A stretch of DNA of 21,250 nucleotides from Leucocoprinus leucothites (Eukaryota; Basidiomycota; Agaricomycetes; Agaricales; Agaricaceae). The stretch covers positions 1-21,250 of the forward strand of contig JAACJO010000085.1 of NCBI GenBank assembly GCA_013368445.1, read 5' to 3'. The translations under genes were made by a program, and so were the position numbers. Below the pieces are notes generated by a model, which saw nothing but the letters and a program-made list of their open reading frames with translations, made no database searches and was not told the DNA's origin. Shown one piece after another: positions 8,962 to 17,510 of this stretch (position 1 is the first letter of the stretch; the number at the start of each line of letters is the position of its first letter).

Positions 8962-9228
8962 TGTTATGCACAGCCTAGTTACACAGCCTCACATAGTATT
9001 ACTCAGCCATCACCACATTCTTAGTCACCCCCTTAGTCACTATGACTCCTTGCTTACTCATCTGTTTCTATTCTTAGACCCTTGTGGCTCATTCCCTTAG
9101 TATATAGACCTTGTAGCTACATTGTAGTACCTCACACTTTACCAACTTGTTTTTCTTCCTTTGCTCTCTTATCACTCTCAAGACTTTACACACTTGTCAC
9201 AGCCTGAGTTCCAGCTTAGGTCATAACA
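8962..9228 (+). repeat. LTR with TGTTATG...CATAACA ends, 267 bp
   Basis: The start TGTTATGCACAG follows the purine run aagggaggta, and the end is GGTCATAACA; the terminal 7 bases are perfect inverted repeats with TG...CA ends. The body is pyrimidine-rich with repeated TTAGTCAC and TTACTCA motifs. It may be a 3' LTR or a solo LTR. No CpG is left, so every CpG it once had is gone. Confidence 0.6.
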
Positions 9229-9835
9229 GGGAGATGTTATCAGAAGGATCCAGAGGAACAGATACACAGTAGGATGAACACTGGACTAACAAATCTGATC
9301 AAATAGATAATAATTGTTTTACATATACAGTCATCTATTGGTCTTTGAGACAGCCATCACTCTTTGAGACAACAAATTTTCCCTCCTTAATTAGAGCATT
9401 TCCAGCTTCCAAAAATTCACTAAAAATCATAATCTCCTTACATCTAGCCTGCATAAATTGCCCAAGCTTATCCATTCATTCTGTGCTTGCTGATGTGTGA
9501 AATGAACCTAGTTTCTGAGTGAAAAACACTGTTCAGCCTAATAGCCCCATGGTATATCCTTCAAAAAATTTAAAATGCACCAAAGCAGATGAATACATGG
9601 TATCTATCAATTCTCAGTCTTTTTTTAACAAGAACTCAACAAGTGAGAGATGATAAGATTTGTGCTGGGTGGGGGGAGAGAGGTGTGTCACATCATGCAT
9701 TACCATAAGAGGAAATCAAATATCTACTGTTGTGCAACACTTTATGTTGGCCTTGAGGCTCAGCTAATGCAATAAGAGAATACAAATCATGTCAGATATA
9801 GATAGATAAACCAATCTACTACTTTCTCCAATGCA
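9229..9835. other. AT-rich stretch with no recognised gene
   Basis: I see no convincing gene. The minus strand at about 9350-9490 has a short open run (QFMQARCKEIMIFSEFLEAG then NALIKEGKFVVSKSDGC) that may be a decayed retroelement protein, but no family could be named. No CpG occurs in the stretch. Confidence 0.3.
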
Positions 9836-10207
9836 GGCCATGCAAGATCTCAAGCTCTAAAGAAAATACAGCACTCACAGGAGTGGGAAAAGTGGATGGC
9901 TGTTGCTGTTGAAGCATATCTCACTGAGCAGAATTAGAAGGCCAGAAAAAGAAGAGCCTTTGCAAGATTGTGAAAGAAATAGAGCAGCATTGTCTGACAG
10001 AGACTGGGTGTATTTATAAGCTTGAAAAACTACACTTTCATGCTGAGCAAAGGGTTTTTGCTCAATGCAGGAATTTAATGAGTCAAAATGCTGGTTGTCT
10101 ACAGCCAAGGAAAACACAGTCATTGATTATACTGTTTTCTATGGCTCAGTGGGAGTGGCCACTCAACCACAAAACAGCTCAGGGAGGTGGATGATGAAGC
10201 ACCTTAA
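9836..10207 (+). pseudogene. CENP-B/pogo-type transposase fragment, decayed
   Basis: Two frames joined by a frameshift near 9970 give GHARSQALKKIQHSQEWEKW, MAVAVEAYLTEQN, stop, KARKRRAFARL, then IVKEIEQHCLTETGC, ..., LFSMAQWEWPLNHKTAQ. From memory of the family this resembles the N-terminal helix-turn-helix region of fungal CENP-B-like DDE transposases, which have a basic KARKRR stretch, a V-x-E-x-E helix and a MAQ-x-G-x-PL-x-H-K-R-L motif. A last 1-base shift after HKTA restores LREVDDEAP. Only about 120 codons are present and no DDE core follows. Identification is from pattern only. Confidence 0.5.
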
Positions 10208-10785
10208 ATAAGGTCAATCAGCCAGATTTGGTCATTGCCAGTGGATTGCCAACATGATGTGACTTGTCTCAAGGATTAATTTTCCTCTGATAAGGGACCT
10301 TCAAAAGATTTGCTCTGATATCCAGTTCCATCAAACCCACTATCTCCCTGATTTTACCTAATGTAGCCAACAAGGTATCTGTTCATAATATAAAGTTTTT
10401 TTTTGAACATGATGTGGGAGAAAAGCACAAAATAATAGCTAAGTTTTGCTGTCTCAAGGACTGATAGATGACTGTATCACATTTGGATTTGAACAATATT
10501 TGATACAGATTGAATATCTAACTATGATAGCTGTTACATTGGCAGACAGGCAGTATTTATGATTATCAGAATCATGATAGTGATTTGGACTTGTAATTGT
10601 AGTTTTCATAGTTTGATATCATTTTTCTTAGCTAGTATTTAAGGACTTGTTGTAGGAAGATTAAACACAAGTTTAATCTTTCCTTTGTTTCCTGGACTAC
10701 TTGTGTTTACTTGCCTTGCCTTGGATTCACTCATATCATTGTTGTGTTCAAACCTTGTGCTACTTTGACTCTACAAGTCATCTTG
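10208..10785 (+). repeat. probable old LTR (about 10450-10785), rest unassigned
   Basis: Nothing is recognised in 10208-10450. From about 10450 the sequence has LTR features: a TGATAGATGACTGTATCACA start, a TATA-like GTATTTAAGG at about 10635-10644, a perfect 9 bp hairpin after it, and a C and T-rich tail up to the copy 3 insertion. The missing end would be to the right of copy 3 (from 17172). Neither the exact ends nor a target duplication can be fixed, so this is tentative. There is no CpG in it. Confidence 0.35.
10658..10679 (+). terminator. perfect hairpin downstream of a TATA-like site
   Basis: AGATTAAAC and GTTTAATCT are perfect complements separated by ACAA. The position some 20 bases after the TATA-like sequence would place it in the R region of the presumed LTR, where such stems can take part in RNA 3' end formation. 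Function is inference. Confidence 0.3.
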
Positions 10786-10790
10786 GCCTT
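10786..10790. repeat. target site duplication GCCTT (left)
   Basis: The 5 bases gcctt directly left of the LTR are repeated directly right of the other LTR at 17167-17171. Five bases is the usual duplication for copia elements, so both ends of the insertion are original. Confidence 0.9.
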
Positions 10791-11160
10791 TGTTGAAGCA
10801 GCAACAGGGAGCATAGCGGTGAAGGTAGACAACATAGTTGATGACTCACTTTACTAGGCAGTTGGTCTGTTATGGGAGTTAGAAGTAGTAGAAGTTGCGA
10901 CTGAGAGTATAGAATTGACTGGGTAATTACGAAGAAAATACAACATATTTATACTAGAATGTCCGAATAATATCTACATATAGAGGACATTACACCATCG
11001 TTTCGAGGTGGTAAAGGGTACAGGTAAAAGTATAGTAAACATGTATAGTCCGCACGAAGTATCGGTGCGTAAACATAGTGGTATCTAATAATAGAATGCA
11101 TATGTCATAATTGAGAGTGAATTCTAATATAGCAGTGTGTAACATGCATGTGATTCAACA
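10791..11160 (-). repeat. 3' LTR of copia copy 3
   Basis: In plus-strand reading it starts TGTTGAAGCAGCAAC and ends GTGATTCAACA, so the element-sense ends are TGTTGAAT...TTCAACA. It aligns throughout with 16808-17166 and with 4262-4636. The TATA box is at 10946-10953 (TATTTATA in plus-strand reading). Confidence 0.93.
10946..10953 (-). promoter_or_regulatory. TATA box in 3' LTR of copy 3
   Basis: TATAAATA on the minus strand, matching the position in the other two LTRs of the family. In a 3' LTR it could drive transcription outward into 10,790 and leftward; this is inference. Confidence 0.5.
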
Positions 11161-11174
11161 CTCCTCCTCACTCG
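11161..11174 (-). other. polypurine tract of copia copy 3
   Basis: On the minus strand CGAGTGAGGAGGAG directly precedes the 3' LTR and matches the tract of copy 1. Confidence 0.8.
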
Positions 11175-11238
11175 AAATGGCGGGAGATGCATAATTGAGC
11201 GACTGTGAAAGCGCTTCGTTTAAGTAGCTAGAAAAGCA

Positions 11239-12050
11239 CTAAAGAAATTCAATACCTAAATAATAAACAAATTTATTGAAGAGAATTGAACCAAGGTTTT
11301 TCATTAGAATATCAGCAGGGTTGTTTGAGCCTTCGATAAATTCCAACTCAATGGAACCTTCTTCAACGATATCTCGGATTATAGTGGTATTGTATATCAA
11401 TATGCTTTGAGCGTTTTTCTTGAACAGGGTTCTCGCTCCAGAAGATAGATCCAATATTATTACCATAGAGAATCGGAGTAGGTATTTTAAAACCTATCTC
11501 TTCAGAAGTTGTCAAATCCACATCAGCTGGTGGCTGCAATCAGATAGCGCCATATACTCAGCTTCAGTAGATGACAAAGCGACAGTTTTCTGCTTGCGGC
11601 TAAGCCAGCTTACAGGTCCACGGCTATTTGTAACAAAATTACCTGTGACAGATCGTCGAGACTGTCTGTCTTGCACCCAAATCACTATCAGAACAAGCAA
11701 TGATGGCTTGGTTAGAAGCTCCATCAAAAACGAGTTCGATAATTGCGCGTTGATCGCAAATATTGCAGCACATGGAGTCCAGCCGGAAGTGCACATTAGA
11801 AGGGGCAGCAGATTGCTGGGAGAGTTTGACAACCGCAAAGGATATATCAGGTCTCGATCCGATCATAGAGATACATCAGCGATCTGACTAACTGTTGGTA
11901 ACGAGTTCTAAACTTGGGATCTACTTTGTTGACATAGGGTTCGAAGACGAATCCGGATGGCAGCGGTGTGAATTTTGTGCCTTTGGAATCTCAAACTTCT
12001 CAAGAACCTTATTGAGGTATTTCACTTGATCTATATAGAGTTTTCTCTCT
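11239..12050 (-). pseudogene. copia RNase H, frameshifted (copy 3)
   Basis: Fragments in several frames give IGSRPDISFAVVKLSQQSAA, ASNQAIIACSDSD, RQSRRSVTGNFVTN, KQKTVALSSTEAEYMALSDC and NPADILMKNLGSILFNKFVY, ending at the TAA before the polypurine tract. These are the conserved blocks of copia RNase H, including the ADILxKNL end block that is altered in copy 1. Frame changes occur roughly every 100-200 bases, mostly 1-base indels. One TGA (complement of 11512-11514, after LMWI) is shared with copy 1. As written the domain is not translatable in one piece. Confidence 0.85.
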
Positions 12051-12850
12051 TTTCGATTGCGTGATATGTTCATGCCTAGGAACTCAGAAAGTTCACCTTG
12101 GTCACGACATTCCAAGTAGTCATGAATTTTTGCTTCAACTCAGAAGGAGCAGGGAATTCTTTTTTACCCATAAAAAAAGACATCATCCACATATACGACC
12201 GCAAAGACACGCTCGCCGTCTTGGGATGTGTGTAATGATAAATGCCAGTGTTATGACTTACAGTGCTTGAATCCAAGTTTCAGCATTGATGAACGTGAGT
12301 GCTTTCCACCAAGATAAGCCGGCTTGTTTTAGACCATAGATCACTTTGCGTAATCTCCAGACTTTCTTTTCATGGCCAGGAAGTCGGAATCCTTCTGGCT
12401 GCTCCATGTAGATCTCTTCATCCAGATCACCATATAAATAGGCTGTTTTGACGTCAACAGATGAAGGTCAAAGTCCTCAAGCACTGCAATGCCAAGAAGT
12501 AGGCGCGCCGGTCTCATATCGGACGACTGGAGAAAAGAGTTCATCAAAGTCAATTCCCTGATTTGTGAGAATCCTTTTCGCAACAAGCGAGAAGCGATAT
12601 CGATTATCGGACTTGATGTTGTAAACCCATCTATTTTTAATAGCTCTTCTTCCTTTGGAGATCAACGAGCTCATATACACCATGCTTATGAAGTGCATCT
12701 AATTCCTCAAGCATCGCTTTTTGCCATTTAGTTTGAGTATCAGCATCTAAGTTTGTGATATCTCGAAACTGTTCAGGGACAGGCCCTTGGCGCGTTGTGC
12801 GAGAAGGAAATCAAACTAATTTTACCCCCCCTTCCTTCACGAACTTCACA
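12051..12850 (-). pseudogene. copia reverse transcriptase, frameshifted (copy 3)
   Basis: Pieces recognised by alignment with copy 1 are [68 protein letters not shown] (shifted frame) and MNISRNRKERKLYIDQVKYL. The bases coding for the YVDD active site are present near 12190-12200 (minus strand GTATATGTGGATGAT), followed by a run of seven T where copy 1 has TTCTTT, which shifts the frame. At least five frame changes occur in 800 bases. The Arg codons lost in copy 1 (for example ISRNRK against ISCN-stop-K) are intact here. Confidence 0.85.
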
Positions 12851-13600
12851 AAATCGGTAGATGACGTTTATTGTCGATACTAACTATCCGGAGTGAGGGA
12901 TATTCCAATTTTGTAATCTGTTCCGAGCTTCTCATCGGAAATTGCTCCAGGAATAGGTCGATATTGGGCACGATTGCGTGGTAAGTTAGGATTGAGTTCC
13001 CTATATCATCGGATGACATCAAGAGGGTCGCTCTATCACCATACACATTTCCTGGTCTGTTTGGAGGTTGAACATTTCGCCTAGGACGGCAATTTTCATG
13101 TTCGGTGACCCAGCGGTCAAGCCATTCTAGTGCATCAAGATCAATCCTGGACGAAGGTCGCGGTGGTGGTACCTCAGGTGGAGATGGAGACCGAGCACGT
13201 TTTCAGTGGACCAGGTTCCTTTCGCGAAGGTCCGGAGAAGGAGGTAACTCAACTTCTTCTTCCTCTTCTTTTGGATCGCGATCTTCCGGATCAGTGTAAG
13301 AAGAGGTGGGCTGGCGATATAGGAGGTGAAGGTGTTTTAGGGCATGGAGGAGCACGAGGTGAAGGTGCACAGAGGCGGCTCTCCTCCTCGAGGTGTAGGC
13401 AGATGGTCTACATGTGGAACATTCGGAATAGTTGAGATTGGAGGAATCTCAGTGCGAGGCGGCTGGGGTAAACGCGGGTTTTTGATCTGGAATTTAGGGA
13501 ACATCTTTTCATCAAAGATGACAGTCGGTGAGATAAACTCAGCATTCCCTCGAGTATGGCGGAGAAAGATGTAATATTTCTCCTGATCATATCCAACAAA
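12851..13600 (-). pseudogene. copia integrase tail and proline-rich linker (copy 3)
   Basis: The minus strand continues from integrase through IFVGYDQEKYYIFLRHTRGN, ..., EIPPISTIPNVPHVDHLPTP and into an acidic, proline-rich linker that is shifted relative to the RT frame. The corresponding part of copy 1 is 1807-2571. The linker has no known catalytic role and is variable in copia elements. The plus-strand open frames here are shadows of it. Confidence 0.75.
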
Positions 13601-14370
13601 GATCATCAGTTCAGATTTTGCAGATAATTTATTTGGGCGCATTTCGTCTGAAGGAACACATATGCAGCACAACCAAATACTCGTAGGTGACTGATGTCAG
13701 GTTTATATCCATGTACTAACTCAAAAGGAGTTTTCCATTGGATGCGGTTCATCGATGTGCGATTGTAGATGTGGGTTGCAGTGTTAATCACGAAATCCCA
13801 CCATGAATCTGGAAGACATGTGTGAAGTCGCATGGCCTGCGCCTTCTCATGCAATGTTCGATTCAATCTTTCTGCTCGCCCATTCTGTTGATGGACGTGG
13901 GGCACACTCGGTGTGAACTCAATTCCTTTACCCTAAGATAATCTTGCAGGGTACCTGCTACGAATTCTCCTCCTCGATCGGATGTAAATCGACGAATCGA
14001 TTTGCCAAATTGGTTCTGAACATAAGTTAGAAGCTCAACCATGTGGGGAGCTGCTTCAGCTTTTGATCGCAGAAGCACCACGTGGGCAAATGAGGAGTAA
14101 TCGTCCAATAAGGTCATAACCCATTTGTACTTGTGATAAGATATGATGGGGAGCTCAAAGAGATCACTGTGAACGTGCTCAAAGGCTTCTTTTGCCGAAT
14201 TGGGTTATCATTAAAGGGTTTCTGGTGCATCTTCCCTTTCATGCAGCCTGGACAAGGGGCGAATGATCGGGAATTGAAACCTGAGGTCCATTCAGCGTGG
14301 AGTCTTTAATTTTGCTCAACACGCGATTAGATGGATGTCCTAAACGTTGATGCCAGGTTTTATAGTCAGG
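13601..14370 (-). pseudogene. copia GAG-pre-integrase and integrase core (copy 3)
   Basis: The core reads MTLLDDYSSFAHVVLLRSKA, then FGKSIRRFTSDRGGEFVAGT at 14060-13940 and, after a frameshift, HVHQQNGRAERLNRTLHEKA at 13900-13840, followed by WWDFVINTATHIYNRTSMNR and LRVFGCAAYVFL. The second Asp (TSDRGGEF) and the Glu (AERLNRTL) of the DDE triad are intact, as is the region of the first (HSDLFEL, about 14165). The frameshift at about 13925 is one base missing from a GGG run compared with copy 1. The HLGH half of the zinc finger is near 14340 and the CPGCMKGKM half near 14240. Confidence 0.87.
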
Positions 14371-14699
14371 ATGCTGAGCGATGTGGCTTGAAGCATTCGA
14401 ATGTACAATTCGAACATCTTACTGTTTGTAGCGTAGGCTGCCACTCTGAACGAGGAGCCGCTGACAAAAGGCATTGCCTGACTCATCCTGAAAGATAGTA
14501 CCATGTTTATCAGCCTCACTGCGACAACCCGGATTCCAGAAGTTGACCGGCAGACATGAGGCGATCTGTGCATACCCTTTACATAGAACACAGGGGACAA
14601 TGAAGTCACTGCGCAGTGATCGTTTTTTCCGTTATCATGGATCTATGTGTTTCAATCAAGACAGTGCGCTCGACACTCGATATAGTGATAGGGGAGTCG

Positions 14700-15496
14700 T
14701 TTGTCTTTTGTTAGCTTGTTCTGAATTTCACCAAATTTCCCCATTTCAGATTGTAGAGAAATCGTCCAAATAGGGTGTGAAATGTGCGGAAGCACCTGAA
14801 TCTGAGAATCCAAGAAGCAGCCCATGAAGGTGCTTTCTTTCCCTTACAGTGGCAACATAAAGCTTTCTCACACTTAGATAGATTCACACAGCGCGGCACA
14901 GAGGTCAAATCACAATTTAATAAAAGCCCCACAGGGCGACCGAAATAGTGCGCGATACAAGACAAGTATATACAGGAGCCAGAGACGACGTAACTAGTCC
15001 GCGAAAATGTTCAGCGTGGCCAGGAGCGCTCACATGGGAGCGGGCTCGAGTGGGGCAGACAGGCCCTTTCTCGGTCATGCTGTGGCATCACGTATCAGTG
15101 TTAATCCAATCAGAGATAGAAGAAAAGACTTGCGTTGTCCACAACCCAGAAGTCCACCCATCAGAATCCTCCCTCGAGTCGGATTCGAGCATCAGATCAG
15201 CGAGGTGTCATCTCGCGACGGTGGGCATTCGTCCATATCTCCTCCATAATAAGGAATTTCCTCAATAATGGAGCCCATCATTTCGGCTTCGACCGCAAGG
15301 TCGGCAGCCTTTCATCCAAATTTTTAGCACTTTATCCTTGGTAGCTTGCGAGCTTCTGCACGATATCCCTCGGACTGAGGAGATTCAGAGATTCGCTCTG
15401 AAGCCGCAGTGTATTCTTTCACGCTTCTGCAACAAGGTGGCGTGTGGATGATGAAGGGCTTGCGTTAACCGGTTCTGCCAGCGAGGCAGATCCGGT
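14700..15496 (-). pseudogene. copia gag-protease linker and protease (copy 3)
   Basis: The minus strand carries CVNLSKCEKALCCHCKGKK and SWAASWIL, then the protease signature. One extra A after ATTCTC shifts the frame just before GATTCAGGTGC, the DSGA codons, so the catalytic Asp codon survives but out of frame. Up to 15496 the minus strand corresponds to copy 1 bases 1-560. No other domain is recognised in this part. Confidence 0.7.
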
Positions 15497-16549
15497 TCAC
15501 GAGGAGAGGACGGTTAGCAATAGGGGGGCAGCAAAACCGATGGCACTGGAAGCGCCATATTGAGGAGCGATGGTGGTGACTCCAGAGGAGTTGGAGGTGT
15601 CGGCATCGGTCGCAGCTTCATTAGCAGCGCCCTTGCCTTTTTTGCCTCCTCTCTTACTGCGTTTTCCTTTCTTGCCATCTCCGCCGGGATTGCCAGATTG
15701 GGGGTTACCAGGCTTCTGGCCAGCGCCTTGATTAGGAGGCTGCTGCTGCTGTGGCTGCTGCTGGGGCTGTGATCGAAACGGCCCTTGTTGTCCTTGCCCC
15801 TGGTGTTGTTGATTGCCGGGTTCCGGTTCTGCTGCCATTGACTGTTGGAGCGGCCGGTGCGAGAAGTGGAAGCAGTCATCTTCTGGGACCAAGCAGCCTG
15901 AATGGCGCTACGGACCAGATCCCATGTGAAGCTGGGTCATTTGCGTTTGATTCACAAGGAATAGACTGTGCTAAGGTTTCCATCCCTTGCGGACAGCGCG
16001 AAGCAGAATCATGACACGGATCACCTCGGGAAGTCACGCAGTTCGCGCCTTCAATCCGAGTGAAAAGAGATTCGAGCTCAGCGATGGACTGAGCAGATCC
16101 ATGTTTCCGGGAGAGACCAGGAGACAGCACAGATGAAGTCACCATAAACTGATGCAGAACCTTGGACGCCATAAAGACGTTGGAGTTCATCCAGTGGTGG
16201 CTGGATCTCCTTGGATGATCAAATGGAGCATAGAATCTGGGACAGCTTGGATCAAGCATGCCAATCACAGATTGCTCAAGGAAGTTTTGGCGACGCTCTT
16301 CTTCGTCTCGAAGTGCAATTGAGGCAGCAACCTCTGCAGCATTGTGATGACATTGTTTACCTAGGATGGGAGAAGCAAGTGCAGGGAGAGCAGGGATGAC
16401 ACCATTCTTGTAGACAGTCCAACCCGTAAGAGGGGTTCCAGGGGCATGATCATAGAGAGAAATCCCTGCATCCTCATGGACCAAAACTGGTAGTTCTGGG
16501 GGCCTTGAAGGACAGGAATGCGAGAAGCTCCATTGTTGATAGAAGACAT
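15497..16549 (-). pseudogene. copia gag (copy 3), frameshifted
   Basis: The first ATG (complement of 16547-16549) starts MSSINNGASRIPVLQGPQNY then QFWSMRMQGFL, the start pattern of copia gag proteins (a GxNYxxW block). A frameshift at about 16450 moves the reading to HAPGTPLTGWTVYKNGVIPA and a helical capsid-like region down to about 15880. The last piece (15892-15497) is Gln, Gly and Lys-rich (QQPQQQQPPNQGAGQKPG, KKGKRSKRGGKKGKG), a likely RNA-binding tail that stands in for a zinc knuckle in this part. The role would be the virus-like particle coat. Confidence 0.75.
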
Positions 16550-16794
16550 TCTGAAAAGAAGTCGTCAGTCAATGTTGTTGTTAGAAGCAGCAGTGAGCGC
16601 TAATCGAGCAAGGTTTCGAACCCAAATCGCCTAAGGGCTAGGGTAAGACACAGAAATGAGAAGGGATGCTGGGCCCTTCACAAGGTACAGCGGTGGCGCT
16701 AGGAAAGCGGCCTTCCCATAACAGGTCGATCTAGTCCTTCTCAGACATCAAGCACAGCGAGCTAGTCAGCTAGTGCGATATCGAGCTGGCGATC
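16550..16794 (-). other. untranslated leader of copia copy 3
   Basis: About 245 bases between the primer-binding site and the first gag ATG. It contains a second GTTATGGG (complement of 16715-16722), eight bases of the same tRNA complementarity as the primer-binding site. A GGTTCGAAACC sequence (minus strand, near 16615) resembles a Pol III B box, but no tRNA folds around it. Confidence 0.6.
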
Positions 16795-16807
16795 GGGGCC
16801 CATAACC
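16795..16807 (-). other. primer-binding site for initiator Met tRNA (anticodon arm)
   Basis: On the minus strand GGTTATGGGCCCC starts at the base next to the LTR. Its complement GGGCCCATAACC is the anticodon stem and loop (anticodon CAU) of eukaryotic initiator tRNA-Met. Copia of Drosophila and several fungal elements are known to prime from this internal site with a cleaved half-tRNA, rather than from the tRNA 3' end. This is strong support for the LTR boundary. Confidence 0.88.
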
Positions 16808-17166
16808 TGTCGAAGCAGCAACGGGGAGCGTAGCGGTGAAGGTAGACAAGAGCGATGACTCACTTTACTAGGCAGTTAGTCTGTTATGGGAGTTGAGTAG
16901 TAGTTGCGACTGAGAGTATAGAATTGACTGTAGAATTACGAAGAAAATACAAGTATTTATACTAGAATGTCGAATAATTCTACCATATAGAGGACATTAC
17001 ACCATCGTTTCGAGGTGGTAAAGGGTACAGGTAAAACGTATAGTAAAAATGTATAGTCCGCACGAAGTATCGGTGCGTAAACATAGTGGTATCTAATAAT
17101 AGAATGCATATGTCATAATTGAGAGTGAACAATATAGCAGCGTGTAAACACACATGTGATTCAACA
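16808..17166 (-). repeat. 5' LTR of copia copy 3
   Basis: Plus-strand reading starts TGTCGAAGCAGCAAC and ends GTGATTCAACA. It is 11 bp shorter than the other LTR of the element, with small differences such as AACAATATAG against AATTCTAATATAG. Most CpGs are shared by the two LTRs. It should carry the active promoter (TATA at 16954-16961). Confidence 0.94.
16954..16961 (-). promoter_or_regulatory. TATA box in 5' LTR of copy 3
   Basis: TATAAATA on the minus strand, conserved in all three LTRs of the family and placed to drive transcription through gag and pol. Confidence 0.6.
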
Positions 17167-17171
17167 GCCTT
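17167..17171. repeat. target site duplication GCCTT (right)
   Basis: Matches 10786-10790 exactly. Removing copy 3 and one GCCTT joins ...CATCTTGGCCTT to CACTTAATTGG. Confidence 0.9.
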
Positions 17172-17510
17172 CACTTAATTGGACTTTTGAGAATACTCAA
17201 GTTCATTAATTGAGGTAGGTTAAAGACCTAGTTAGCCACTGTCTTATGTAACATCATCACATGCCATGACACATGACATTACTAAGCACTCTAACTAGAA
17301 ATCCTAACACACAAAGTATCATTGAGTCAAATTGAGAAAAGGTTGAGGTCCTCAACAAACCTCTATTTGATTCAATTTAGTTTTGACTGGGAGCACTCAT
17401 GACTGAGACCAGCTATGTCTCACTTCCCCTCATGTTTTACCTCCTTGAAGGGAGGGTGGACTACCTGAGATGACTGATCATGTGGCCTTCTTGGGTCACT
17501 ATTGACCTTG

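Larger units (their letters stand above)
8053..9228 (+). mobile_element. possible non-autonomous LTR retroelement, 5' end unclear
   Basis: This stretch has a Ser and Pro-rich open frame, an unrecognised second ORF, a purine run (aagggaggta, 8951-8960) and then a 267 bp repeat with perfect 7 bp inverted ends. That is the order expected at the 3' end of a gypsy-like element, but there is no room for pol, so it would be an internally deleted or non-autonomous form. No matching left LTR is visible; the left boundary is simply the end of the preceding LTR. The whole stretch contains no CpG. Confidence 0.45.
10791..17166 (-). mobile_element. complete Ty1/copia LTR retrotransposon, copy 3 (minus strand)
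   Basis: A 6376 bp element with LTRs of 370 bp (10791-11160) and 359 bp (16808-17166), a GCCTT target duplication, a primer-binding site, and in minus-strand order gag, protease, GAG-pre-integrase, integrase, RT and RNase H. It belongs to the same family as copy 1. It is rich in CpG although the DNA on both sides has none, so it is a late arrival. The frames are broken mostly by 1-base indels; in-frame stop substitutions are few. It is therefore not an intact element as given, though some indels may be sequence errors. The two LTRs differ at several small indels and substitutions, so the insertion is not brand new, or the sequence is noisy. Confidence 0.96.

Noticed and set aside
10868..11160. 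Shorter LTRs starting at TGTTATGGG (10868 and 16882)
   Set aside because: Similarity continues outward for 74-77 bases to TGTYGAAGC in both copies and in copy 1. Only the longer LTRs give the GCCTT duplication and abut the primer-binding site.
15560..16399. Plus-strand open frames opposite copia gag
   Set aside because: They are shadows of the minus-strand gag, whose Gln and Lys-rich composition and start motif are typical.
16600..16640. tRNA gene or SINE, from a GGTTCGAAACC B-box-like sequence on the minus strand
   Set aside because: No T stem of five pairs, no A box at the right distance and no acceptor stem. It lies in the leader of copia copy 3.
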